A DNA stretch of 8,608 nucleotides from Candidatus Methanofastidiosia archaeon. GTDB taxonomy: Archaea; Methanobacteriota_B; Thermococci; Methanofastidiosales; Methanofastidiosaceae. The translations under genes were made by a program, and so were the position numbers. Below are positions 1 to 6,833 of the stretch, in pieces. The stretch is taken from the NCBI GenBank assembly GCA_003558335.1, contig PWMA01000091.1, positions 1 to 8,608 on the forward strand. Reading direction: 5' to 3'. Under the pieces are notes generated by a model. It was not told the origin of the DNA. It searched no databases and was given only the letters and a program-made list of their open reading frames with translations. Position 1 is the first letter of the stretch, and each line of letters starts with the position of its first letter.

Positions 1-2
1 AC

Positions 3-1202
3 ACAAACCTAAAGGCAATTATAGAAAATCTAAAGAAAATCAGTAGCTATAAATCCCACTGTGAAGACCTACTAAAGACAAAGCTTTCACCAACAGAAGG
101 GAAAAAGGATGATCCCGCGCACCCTGCAATACACCCCACCGGCGAGATTCCAAAAAAGCTAAAGGACGACCAGGCAAAGCTATACGACCTTGTTGTCAAA
201 AGATTTTTTGCTGTCTTTGGAACCCCCTACATCTACCAATCGATTTCAGTTGAGATCGATGTGAACGGCAACTCATTTTTTGCAAGCGGACGGGTTGGGA
301 TTGACCCAGGATTTTTAAAGTATTATGGAGAATACTCTGGCGTTGAAGAGGTGCTACTTCCTGATCTAGAAAAGGGTGAAAAGATAGAAAAGGTATCGCC
401 TAAAAAAGAGGAAAAGGCTACAAAGCCGCCCTCAAGGTACAATCCGTCTTCAGCAGTTTCAGAGATGGAAAAGCTTGGCATAGGGACAAAGGCGACACGC
501 GCAAATATCGTTGATATCCTCTACTCAAGAAACTATATCGATGGAAAGCAGATTGTTGTAACAGATTTAGGCGAAGGTATAGTTGGAACGCTAGAAAAAT
601 ACTGTCCAGATATTGTTTCAGTTGAGCTAACAAAGCATTTTGAGGAAGAGATGGAAAAGATCCAGGAAAACGAGATTACAAAGGAAGAGATTTTAGAAGA
701 GGCAAAGGAAAAGCTAATCGATATATTCTCAAAGTTTAAGGAAAACGAGGAGGATATAGGAAGAGAGCTTTTAGTTTATCTTGAGAGGGAAGAGAGAAGA
801 AGGAACTTTGTCGGGGTATGCCCAATATGTAGTGAGGGAGAGCTATTTATCAGAAAGGGGCGTTTTGGACCATTTATAGCATGTCAGCGGTATCCAGATT
901 GTGATGCAACATTTTCTCTGCCAAGTAACTGCATTATAACACCAACTGAAGACCTTTGTAAACTATGCGGATTTCCTGTAGTTATAGCAAAGAGAAAGAG
1001 ATCTGGGCCCCAGGCAGTTTGCATAAACTTAGAGTGTCCCTCAAAGAACAACTACTCTGTTCCAGTTGAAGGAAGGACATGTCCAAAGTGCGAGGAAAGT
1101 CTTGTGGTAAAGAAGTCTTTTTATGGGCCTTTTATAGGTTGCTCAAGCTATCCAAAGTGCAGATACACTGAAAAGATTGAAGAGGCAAAGGAAAAAAATT
1201 AA
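3..1202 (+). CDS. topA: DNA topoisomerase I, archaeal type IA (C-terminal part; 5' end outside window)
   Basis: This type IA topoisomerase relaxes negatively supercoiled DNA by single-strand passage. The reading frame is open from base 3 to the TAA at 1200-1202 (399 residues seen). The GTG at 261 is only an internal codon, because recognisable topoisomerase sequence lies upstream of it. Landmarks in local numbering are HPAIHPTG at about residue 40, GIGTKATRA at 159-167 (the archaeal form of a motif near the active site), and three C-terminal zinc ribbons of the CxxC...CxxxxxC type encoded at about 819-1180. The second ribbon has the variant end CINLEC and lacks the aromatic-Pro spacing of the other two (CQRYPDC, CSSYPKC). 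The catalytic tyrosine and the Toprim domain lie upstream of the window. The gene converges on the next one with a 3-nt gap. The family call is secure. Confidence 0.96.
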   Translation, partial: TNLKAIIENLKKISSYKSHCEDLLKTKLSPTEGKKDDPAHPAIHPTGEIPKKLKDDQAKLYDLVVKRFFAVFGTPYIYQSISVEIDVNGNSFFASGRVGIDPGFLKYYGEYSGVEEVLLPDLEKGEKIEKVSPKKEEKATKPPSRYNPSSAVSEMEKLGIGTKATRANIVDILYSRNYIDGKQIVVTDLGEGIVGTLEKYCPDIVSVELTKHFEEEMEKIQENEITKEEILEEAKEKLIDIFSKFKENEEDIGRELLVYLEREERRRNFVGVCPICSEGELFIRKGRFGPFIACQRYPDCDATFSLPSNCIITPTEDLCKLCGFPVVIAKRKRSGPQAVCINLECPSKNNYSVPVEGRTCPKCEESLVVKKSFYGPFIGCSSYPKCRYTEKIEEAKEKN

Positions 1203-1205
1203 AAT

Positions 1206-1718
1206 CTATTCTCTCATCAATCCGCCGATGCCGAGGATCCTCATGAACTCTCTCATTGGAAGAGATCTTTTATTTATTGTTACTGGATTTGATAAAACGC
1301 GTGCGTTGGGAGGACTAAAATAATTTTGCCAGAAAGGGACTCCAAATACTATTGTTCCTGGAAAATTTGCTCTGTAAACCCAGACCCAAGTATCAGGAGG
1401 TATGGAATCCTCTATAAGAACATGGGTGGGCCCAGATATTTTAGTCACATAAAAGGATGCGTCCCTAAATTCTTCAAATTCAGAATCGTCTATAATTACA
1501 TGCAAACTTTCCATTAAAGGATCATAGATTTTTATTGTTGGATCATAGCATGTTTCGTTGGGACAAGGATCTGTGGCATCAGTTGTTACAACTATCAGTT
1601 GTCCAACTCTCACAGTTTCAGGTGCTGCTCTTGCGCTAACTTGCGCTAGGGTAGAGACCACGCCAAAAGTGCTTAAAACAAAAAAGAGCGTTATCAGCAT
1701 GGCAATTATCTTCTTCAT
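1206..1718 (-). CDS. Small secreted protein of unknown function
   Basis: I do not recognise this 170-residue protein. It begins MKKIIAMLITLFFVLSTFGV, a classic Sec signal peptide with a lysine pair and a hydrophobic core. Cleavage is likely near the Ala-rich stretch at residues 25-32 (LAQ, VSARAA). The mature part starts with a run resembling an Ig-like or other beta-sandwich edge (ETVRVGQLIVVTTDA). It contains two cysteines five residues apart (DPCPNETCYDP) that could form a disulfide outside the cell. There is no second membrane segment and no obvious anchor, so it should be released or held by partners. The ATG is the first residue of the signal peptide, which supports this start; only a weak GTAG-like ribosome site precedes it. 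It stands alone, convergent with topA and divergent from the PGK-like operon. An extracellular role is inferred from the signal peptide alone. Confidence 0.8.
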   Translation of the reverse strand: MKKIIAMLITLFFVLSTFGVVSTLAQVSARAAPETVRVGQLIVVTTDATDPCPNETCYDPTIKIYDPLMESLHVIIDDSEFEEFRDASFYVTKISGPTHVLIEDSIPPDTWVWVYRANFPGTIVFGVPFWQNYFSPPNARVLSNPVTINKRSLPMREFMRILGIGGLMRE

Positions 1719-1755
1719 GACAATCTACCTACGCCTATTAAATGAACTTAATACT

Positions 1756-1763
1756 ACTTAAAG
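1756..1763 (-). promoter_or_regulatory. Possible TATA box of the small secreted protein gene
   Basis: On the minus strand TTTAAGTA lies about 40 nt before the ATG at 1718, leaving room for a leader of roughly 15 nt. It matches the archaeal consensus poorly, and another AT-rich run (TTTAATAG, 1736-1743) is closer to the gene. The assignment is tentative. Confidence 0.3.
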
Positions 1764-1825
1764 ATTATGGTTAAAATTTAGAAATCCATTCAATCGCCAA
1801 AATCTTTAACCTTCTGTGCAATAAC

Positions 1826-1833
1826 TTTATATA
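1826..1833 (+). promoter_or_regulatory. TATA box of the PGK-like/sirtuin/AcnX operon
   Basis: TTTATATA matches the archaeal TATA consensus exactly. Its centre (about 1829.5) predicts transcription starting near 1855, just before the ribosome site at 1856-1863. This geometry puts the ATG at 1850 outside or at the very edge of the mRNA, and so supports translation from 1871. The A-rich bases before it (GCAATAAC) could serve as a BRE. Confidence 0.75.
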
Positions 1834-1855
1834 TTTTTCAGCGCTTTTAATGACT

Positions 1856-1863
1856 AAAGGAGG
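1856..1863 (+). promoter_or_regulatory. Ribosome binding site that fixes the PGK-like start at 1871
   Basis: AAAGGAGG is a strong Shine-Dalgarno sequence, 7 nt before the ATG at 1871. It falls inside the longer reading frame that begins at 1850 (MTKGGTN), so that upstream ATG is very unlikely to be used. Confidence 0.85.
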
Positions 1864-1870
1864 AACGAAT

Positions 1871-3232
1871 ATGAAAATAATAAAAACTCCATATCGTGAC
1901 TTAATTTTGGCTGAATTTTCTGATCTTACCATGTCAACAGGTACTGCCTATTTTAGAACAGATATAAACGGCCCTCCAGGGCCATCTGTTAGAATGGAGC
2001 AGACTGTTGATACTATATTTGATTTAAGAGAGCGCCAAGAATCGGGGTCAAACATCTTAATAGTTGCACACCGCTCAAAATCAGATATGTCTATTGAGGA
2101 GAACTTTAAAGAGCTAAAGCTTGAGGTTGAAGAGAGTAAAAGAAAAACATCTCTTCCTGTAGAGAAGATCTTTTTTGCCAGAGATTTAAATGAGCTAAAA
2201 AAACTAAATCAAGAAAACAAAGACTCAGTTATATTTTTGGAAAACATAAGAAAGATCTGTGAAGGGGAATTAAAACCTCCAGAAAATTCCACGAACACTG
2301 ATTTCTGGGAGTACTTTACACAATTTAAAAAGATAAATGGTGCGCTATCCTGTTGCCACAGGGATGCTCTGTCTTTGAGAGTGTTTGCCGATGGTTGTTA
2401 TTGTAATGATTATTTTATAAGCGAGCTTGATGATATAACCCATGTCTATACAGACACCTCAGACCTTAAGCTTTGGGGTGTTGCGGGTGCAAAGGCAGAA
2501 AAACTTGATGCCATAAGACTAACAGAAAACAGGGACGATCTTATGGTTGTCCTAAACGGTGGACCTGTTTTTGTCTTACTGCTTTGGGCTCTTTCTCAAA
2601 AGTCACCTTCCCTTAAAAGAACACTTCCAACCTCAGTTGGAAAGGAAAACAAAGAACTTATAGAAAAGTTCTACAATAAGAACTGGGAAAAGGTCAAGAA
2701 AAACGCATTTGATATAGCTGAAAAGATTGATCGGGGCTCAATTAGTGTAATCCTTCCAATAGATATAAACATAAGAAAACCTGATGGAAGCATAAAAAAT
2801 GTAAATCTAAAGGAGATCCATGAAGGAAAGTTTGAATCCATAGGCTCAAACACCATCTCAATGGTAGGCAATATGGCTGCAAAGAGGATATTCCTTCAAA
2901 ACGGCTCTTGGGAGCAGCGAGAAACCCTAGAAAGTGCCAAGACTGAATCAATAACAAAAAGCTTCTGTAAAGAGATTCTAAATAGATCCAGTAAGTTTTT
3001 CATTAATGGAGGGGACACCGTTTCTGATATAAGGACGCTTGAAGAAGAACTTAAACTTCCAAAGTATAGAGAAAGTGGAAAGCTAAAGGAGCTTGCTGTT
3101 GGAGGGTTTGTTGTTCACTGGTGGAAATACCTTCACCAAGAAAGCGATATTCCTTTTGGTGTTAAATACGCAGAGATTGGAAGCTTTAGAACTCTCTACA
3201 GAAAGAAGAAGGAGCAGAGAGGATTTAACTGA
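1871..3232 (+). CDS. Divergent phosphoglycerate kinase-like protein
   Basis: A 453-residue protein with the whole phosphoglycerate kinase layout, though family members are usually about 400-415 residues. PGK moves phosphate between 1,3-bisphosphoglycerate and ADP in the cytoplasm. Visible landmarks are RTDINGP at 29-35 (family RVDxNxP), Arg41 aligned by eye with the substrate arginine of PGK (yeast Arg38), His67 where SHLGRP is expected, FLENIR at 123-128 (family LLENxR), ND at 179-180, GAK at 206-208, NGGP at 229-232, LPID at 295-298, QNGS at 343-346 (family NGPMG), NGGDT at 379-383 (family GGGDS/T) and GG at 411-412. Several catalytic segments are altered: the GRP after His67 is missing, the Arg/His-rich AHRAH-type loop is replaced by an acidic stretch (ISELDDIT), and NGPMG reads NGSWE. 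The fold assignment is good. PGK activity is uncertain, and a paralogue with another carboxylate substrate is possible. It is the first gene of a three-gene operon. Confidence 0.75.
   Translation: MKIIKTPYRDLILAEFSDLTMSTGTAYFRTDINGPPGPSVRMEQTVDTIFDLRERQESGSNILIVAHRSKSDMSIEENFKELKLEVEESKRKTSLPVEKIFFARDLNELKKLNQENKDSVIFLENIRKICEGELKPPENSTNTDFWEYFTQFKKINGALSCCHRDALSLRVFADGCYCNDYFISELDDITHVYTDTSDLKLWGVAGAKAEKLDAIRLTENRDDLMVVLNGGPVFVLLLWALSQKSPSLKRTLPTSVGKENKELIEKFYNKNWEKVKKNAFDIAEKIDRGSISVILPIDINIRKPDGSIKNVNLKEIHEGKFESIGSNTISMVGNMAAKRIFLQNGSWEQRETLESAKTESITKSFCKEILNRSSKFFINGGDTVSDIRTLEEELKLPKYRESGKLKELAVGGFVVHWWKYLHQESDIPFGVKYAEIGSFRTLYRKKKEQRGFN
3219..3223 (+). promoter_or_regulatory. Ribosome binding site for the sirtuin CTG start
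   Basis: GAGGA lies inside the end of the PGK-like gene, 5 nt before CTG at 3229 and 11 nt before ATA at 3235. The shorter spacing favours CTG as the start codon. Confidence 0.5.
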
Positions 3233-3948
3233 GTATATTTAGAGATGTAGCATCACTTTTAAAAGACAAAAATAATGTAGCCCTTACAGGTGCTGGAATA
3301 TCCAAAGAGTCAGGGATCCCTACATTTAGAGGAAAAGAGGGGCTCTGGGAAAAATACAGGCCTGAAGAGCTTGCAAGCAGGGATGCTTTTATTAATAATC
3401 CAGAGTTGTTCTGGCAGTTTTTTAACTCAAGAAGAGATATAATAAAAGAGGCAAAACCAAATCCAGCCCACAAAACTTTAGCCTCTATGGAAGAATCAAA
3501 CGATCTCTCATTTATTGTAACGCAAAATATAGACGAGCTCCACAGAAAGGCGGGAAGTAAAAACATTATTGAGATTCACGGTAACATTTGGGATTTAAGG
3601 TGTGAATCCTGTGGAATGAAAGATAGATTGGAAAAAACAGATGGGAGTCCTGTGTGCTCAGTTTGCGAAGAAATAATACGCCCAGATGTTGTTCTTTTCG
3701 GTGAAGCAGTTAGAAGACTTGATGAAGCAATTAGAGTTGTTAAAAGCGCAGATAATATTTTAGTAATCGGAACATCTTCTCTGGTCTATCCTGCAGCACT
3801 TTTGCCCTATGAAGGTAAAGTCAGCGGTGCAAATTTAATTGAAATAAATGTTGAAAGAACTGAATTAAGCAAAGATGTGGACTATTTTATCGAAGGAAAG
3901 GCCGGTGAAACCCTTCCAAAGATTTATAACATTATGAAAAAACTTTAG
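3229..3948 (+). CDS. Class III sirtuin, NAD-dependent protein deacylase (CTG start)
   Basis: A 239-residue Sir2 enzyme that removes acyl groups from lysines using NAD. All core motifs are present: TGAGIS at 20-25, GIPTFRG at 29-35, TQNIDELHRKAG at 98-109 (the class III form, as in SIRT5 and CobB), catalytic His117 in IEIHGN, a zinc site Cys125/128 and Cys143/146, RPDVVLFGE at 151-159, and GTSSLVYPA near the C-terminus. In the class III acyl-specificity motif YxxR, the tyrosine is Phe65 while Arg68 is kept. A start at the first in-frame TTG (3406) would delete the NAD-binding core. The frame is closed by TAA at 3226-3228, so translation must begin just after it. CTG at 3229 is 5 nt behind GAGGA (3219-3223) and overlaps the previous stop as CTGA; ATA at 3235 is the only other option. 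Translation is probably coupled to the PGK-like gene. Confidence 0.92.
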   Translation: MSIFRDVASLLKDKNNVALTGAGISKESGIPTFRGKEGLWEKYRPEELASRDAFINNPELFWQFFNSRRDIIKEAKPNPAHKTLASMEESNDLSFIVTQNIDELHRKAGSKNIIEIHGNIWDLRCESCGMKDRLEKTDGSPVCSVCEEIIRPDVVLFGEAVRRLDEAIRVVKSADNILVIGTSSLVYPAALLPYEGKVSGANLIEINVERTELSKDVDYFIEGKAGETLPKIYNIMKKL

Positions 3949-3951
3949 ATT

Positions 3952-5130
3952 ATGTATCTGTCTAAAGAGGACGAAAAAATACTAAATGGTGAAAAGGGTT
4001 ATGCTGCTCAAAAGTCGATGGAGATCCTATCATCTTTAGGGGATATCTACGGCGCAGATAAGCTAATCCCTGTTTCATCCTGCCAGATAGCAGGGGCATC
4101 TTACAAAACTATAGGTGAAGCAGGTCTTTTTTTTGTTTCTGAGTTTTCAAAGAGCTCTAAAGTAAAGGTAAAGGCGACTCTAAACCCGATAGGCATGGAC
4201 TCAAAGGATTGGCAGAGGATGAATATAAAAAAAGAGTTTGCGGTAAAGCAGCTTGACATCTTAGATGCCTATCTTAAGATGGGAATAGATTGCAGCTGCA
4301 CTTGTACCCCATACCTAGTTGGAAACAGGCCAAATTGTGGAGACCATATAGCGTGGAGCGAATCCAGTGCTGTCTCTTTTGCAAACTCTGTTCTTGGAGC
4401 CCGGAGTAACAGAGAGGGAGGGCCATCATCGCTTGCCTCAAGCGTAATAGGAAAGACTCCAAACTATGGATTGCATCTTGAGGAAAACAGAAAAGCTGGA
4501 ATAATAGTTAAAGTAACTGAAGAGATAAAATCTTTTTCAGATGTTGGAGCACTTGGAAGCTTTGTTGGCTCTGAAATAGGAAGTAAGATCCCTTATTTTA
4601 AGAACTTAGAACTAGATTCAGACAAATTAAAGTCTTTAGGGGCTTCGATGGCCGCTTCTGGCTCAGTTGCACTTTACCATATAGAGGGCGCTACGCCTGA
4701 ATACCAAAATGCAATAGCAGATGATATAGAAAAGATAGAGGTAGGAAAGGAAGAGATAAGAGAGGCAAAGGAAAAGCTAAACTCGTCAGAAGATACAGAG
4801 CTTATATGTATAGGTTGCCCGCATTGCTCAGTTTCCGAGGTAGAAGAAGCGCTTAGAATATTTAAAAAAGAGGGCAGAACATTCAAAGGTGATATCTGGA
4901 TATGTACATCTCGTTATGTAAAAAATGAGCTTGAAAGAAGAGGTATTGCCCAAGAGGTAGAAAAGTATGCAAAGTTATTGGCAGACACCTGTATGGTTGT
5001 GGCCCCAATAGAAGACCTATACCAAAAAACAGCCACAAACTCTGGCAAAGCTGCAACTTACCTGCCTTCACTGTGCAAACAGAAGGTAAAGTTTGGGGAT
5101 TTAGAGTCTTTAATAAAGGATTTCAAATGA
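3952..5130 (+). CDS. Aconitase X large subunit, probable phosphomevalonate dehydratase large subunit
   Basis: A 392-residue AcnX (formerly DUF521) catalytic domain. In archaea the large AcnX subunit, with a small swivel subunit (DUF126), dehydrates mevalonate 5-phosphate to trans-anhydromevalonate phosphate in the archaeal mevalonate pathway for isoprenoid lipids. Family marks seen are the N-terminal LSKEDEKILNGEKGYAAQKS, the cysteine-rich CSCTCTPY at 114-121, NREGGPSSLASSVIGKTPNY in the middle, a second cysteine cluster CIGCPHC at 286-292, and DTCMVVAP near 345-352. Cys114/116/118, Cys289/292 and Cys347 include the expected Fe-S ligands. The length fits a stand-alone large subunit rather than a fused one. 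It starts 3 nt after the sirtuin stop, so it belongs to the same operon, but no clear Shine-Dalgarno precedes it. No small subunit is in the window. Bacterial AcnX relatives act on hydroxyproline, so the substrate is inferred from the archaeal setting. Confidence 0.9.
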   Translation: MYLSKEDEKILNGEKGYAAQKSMEILSSLGDIYGADKLIPVSSCQIAGASYKTIGEAGLFFVSEFSKSSKVKVKATLNPIGMDSKDWQRMNIKKEFAVKQLDILDAYLKMGIDCSCTCTPYLVGNRPNCGDHIAWSESSAVSFANSVLGARSNREGGPSSLASSVIGKTPNYGLHLEENRKAGIIVKVTEEIKSFSDVGALGSFVGSEIGSKIPYFKNLELDSDKLKSLGASMAASGSVALYHIEGATPEYQNAIADDIEKIEVGKEEIREAKEKLNSSEDTELICIGCPHCSVSEVEEALRIFKKEGRTFKGDIWICTSRYVKNELERRGIAQEVEKYAKLLADTCMVVAPIEDLYQKTATNSGKAATYLPSLCKQKVKFGDLESLIKDFK

Positions 5131-5131
5131 T

Positions 5132-5641
5132 TTAGTCATCAAGCGTAAATTCCCTGATTCCTTGCCAATACCCTGTTCCTTCTAGGTAGTCTATCTGAGA
5201 TTGGATAAGGTTGTAATGCTCTTCCTCCATCTTTACCAGTTTTGAAAATAAGTCTTTTGCTTTCTCATCATCAGAACTTTCTAAGCACTTTTGATAATAG
5301 TTCATTCCGCTTTTTTCAACCTGTTGGGCAAGCATCAATATTATTAGATCGTCTTGACCAAGGTGCCTAGTTTTCTCAAGCTCCTTTTCAACGTCAGGCA
5401 CTATCTTTTCTACCTCTTTATTTTCAATCTCTGAAACTGTGTAATCACAAGTTTTAAGCTCTTTTTTAAGCTCTTTTTCTAAAAATTCTCTGTGTCCTAT
5501 CTCATCTAGTGCCAGTTTTAAGAACATGTTTTTGCCAGAAACATTTGAAACCTTTATTGCAGACTTTATATATACCCTCAAAGTTTCCTTTTCTGCCTCA
5601 ATTGCAGTTTGAAGGACTGATATCTTCTCAAGTTTTTCCAT
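5132..5641 (-). CDS. Ferritin-like diiron protein, rubrerythrin type without rubredoxin domain
   Basis: A 169-residue, highly charged helical protein of the rubrerythrin/ferritin-like superfamily. These proteins usually reduce peroxide or handle iron in the cytoplasm of anaerobes. The four-helix diiron pattern can be read off: Glu15/Glu17 in EAEKE on the first helix, E47xxH50 in DEIGH on the second, Glu110 in EKSGMNYY on the third, and E139xxH142 in MEEEH on the fourth. There is no C-terminal rubredoxin CxxC pair, so electrons would have to come from another protein. It ends in a short tail GYWQGIREFTLDD. It follows the flavodiiron gene by 9 nt on the same strand with no ribosome site in the gap, suggesting an operon. 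Its 3' end sits 1 nt from the AcnX stop. The exact substrate is not visible from sequence. Confidence 0.88.
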   Translation of the reverse strand: MEKLEKISVLQTAIEAEKETLRVYIKSAIKVSNVSGKNMFLKLALDEIGHREFLEKELKKELKTCDYTVSEIENKEVEKIVPDVEKELEKTRHLGQDDLIILMLAQQVEKSGMNYYQKCLESSDDEKAKDLFSKLVKMEEEHYNLIQSQIDYLEGTGYWQGIREFTLDD

Positions 5642-5650
5642 GAAGGGGTT

Positions 5651-6811
5651 TTAACTTTTGATATTTTTAGTCCTTTCGCCTACCTTCCTCCCAAACTCAA
5701 AGCATAGAGATAGTTCCTCTTCACTTGGCATATACTTTACCTCTAAAGGATTATCAATCAACTCGAAACTAAGCTTTTTAACGTGGCCTAAAAGAGGCTT
5801 AATCGGGCTAATGTTTCCGCTGTAACATGAAAAAAGACCTACAGATTTGTTCTTTAATCCTGTTTTTTCTACCAAATAAAGAAGTTTTAAGAGCTCTGGC
5901 GAGATTCCACCTTTAAAAGAAGGTGAGCCCAATACAATTGCACGTGATTCAAAAAGTTTAGAGAGTATATTCCCAGCGTCACATTTCTCATAGTTTATAG
6001 CCTCTACCTCAGTTTCGGTGGAAGCTATGCCGTCAGCTATAGAATAAGCTATTTTTTCATTGCATCGCCATGCTGAAGAGTATAAGATAGTTGCCTTGTT
6101 TTTTGTTTTTCCAGAAATAAAGTCTTTGTACATCTCGAAAACAGCTTGAATGTCTTCTTTGAATATGACGCCGTGATTTGGCGCCAAAATATCAATATCG
6201 TAACTAGTTAAATCAGGCATATTGTCAAAGGGTAAGAGATAGTTAACAAAGTATGAAAGTAGGCTGTGCTCAACTAATTCTAATTCTTTACTAACTCTAT
6301 ATGTAGTTGCTATATGCTGAGAAAAAAGGTCTTCAGAAAAAAGAATATTGTCATGAGCTAAATATGTTAATAGCAATTCATTGTCCCCAATTGTAACTTC
6401 CTTAAATAAAAGCTCTCTTTTCCCAAGAGAAAGTTTATCACCATCACGAACAATCTCATAATTCCACCTTCTATTGTGGTATTTTTCAATTGCTTTTTTG
6501 TTTTGCTCAGTTGTAACAATTGTGGCATCTTTTGTCTTTTTCATGACAAAGGGAAGGCTTCCGGAGTGGTCCATATCAGAATTTCCAATTATTACAAAGT
6601 CTATCTTTTCTGGGTTTGTAATATCGCTAATTCTAGAAAGAGTTTCCGAGGTAAAACCGTGTTTTACAGTATCGATTAAAACTGTCTTTTCATCCAGGAC
6701 AATATAGGAGTTATAGGTAGTGCCTTTTGAAAGAGATGGCCCGAATTTTGGCGGACTCCAATCAACTGCACCTACCCAAAAAACCCCATCTTTTATTTTG
6801 TATCCCTTCAT
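5651..6811 (-). CDS. A-type flavodiiron protein (FprA-like) with a degenerate diiron site
   Basis: A 386-residue protein with a metallo-beta-lactamase-like domain (about 1-230) followed by a flavodoxin domain (about 238-386). This is the layout of FprA/ROO, which reduces O2 or NO in the cytoplasm of anaerobes. KDGVFWVGAVDW, GTTYNSYIV and GSPSFKGGISPELL are clear family marks. The metal site is unusual. The HxExDH motif reads N77-S-D79-M-D81-H82, and the later histidine (HWPDS in relatives) aligns with Gly142, while Asp161 and His213 are kept. The flavodoxin phosphate loop is also changed (YSSAWRCNE). I chose ATG 6811 because the family starts right before KDGVYWVG and because a TATA box lies 27 nt upstream. 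A longer frame to 6892 would place that promoter inside the gene. It leads an operon with the ferritin-like protein. The family is sure; oxygen or NO reductase activity is doubtful. Confidence 0.9.
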   Translation of the reverse strand: MKGYKIKDGVFWVGAVDWSPPKFGPSLSKGTTYNSYIVLDEKTVLIDTVKHGFTSETLSRISDITNPEKIDFVIIGNSDMDHSGSLPFVMKKTKDATIVTTEQNKKAIEKYHNRRWNYEIVRDGDKLSLGKRELLFKEVTIGDNELLLTYLAHDNILFSEDLFSQHIATTYRVSKELELVEHSLLSYFVNYLLPFDNMPDLTSYDIDILAPNHGVIFKEDIQAVFEMYKDFISGKTKNKATILYSSAWRCNEKIAYSIADGIASTETEVEAINYEKCDAGNILSKLFESRAIVLGSPSFKGGISPELLKLLYLVEKTGLKNKSVGLFSCYSGNISPIKPLLGHVKKLSFELIDNPLEVKYMPSEEELSLCFEFGRKVGERTKNIKS

Positions 6812-6833
6812 TAAATGAGTGTTAAGTTCACTC

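Noticed and set aside
1326..1761. Two plus-strand open frames of 63 and 67 residues opposite the secreted protein
   Set aside because: They are antisense shadows of a gene with a convincing signal peptide, and their own sequences look non-coding.
1719..1849. Possible small RNA or CRISPR-like structure in the largest intergenic gap
   Set aside because: The 131-nt gap shows only promoter elements, with no repeats, stable hairpin or tRNA-like features visible.
1850..1870. Upstream in-frame ATG for the PGK-like gene (MTKGGTN extension)
   Set aside because: The extension encodes the Shine-Dalgarno itself, and the TATA box predicts transcription starting after this ATG.
3225..3566. 113-residue minus-strand open frame opposite the sirtuin
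   Set aside because: It lies opposite conserved sirtuin sequence, with no family resemblance and no ribosome site.
4761..4780. Short repeat AGAGGCAAAGGAAAA shared by topA (about 697 and 1181) and AcnX
   Set aside because: All copies encode the helix-forming residues EAKEK in the same frame, so shared codon use explains the repeat.
6474..6707. Hydrophobic plus-strand frames opposite the flavodiiron gene
   Set aside because: The hydrophobicity comes from the complement of charged AT-rich codons; the minus-strand protein is a clear family member.
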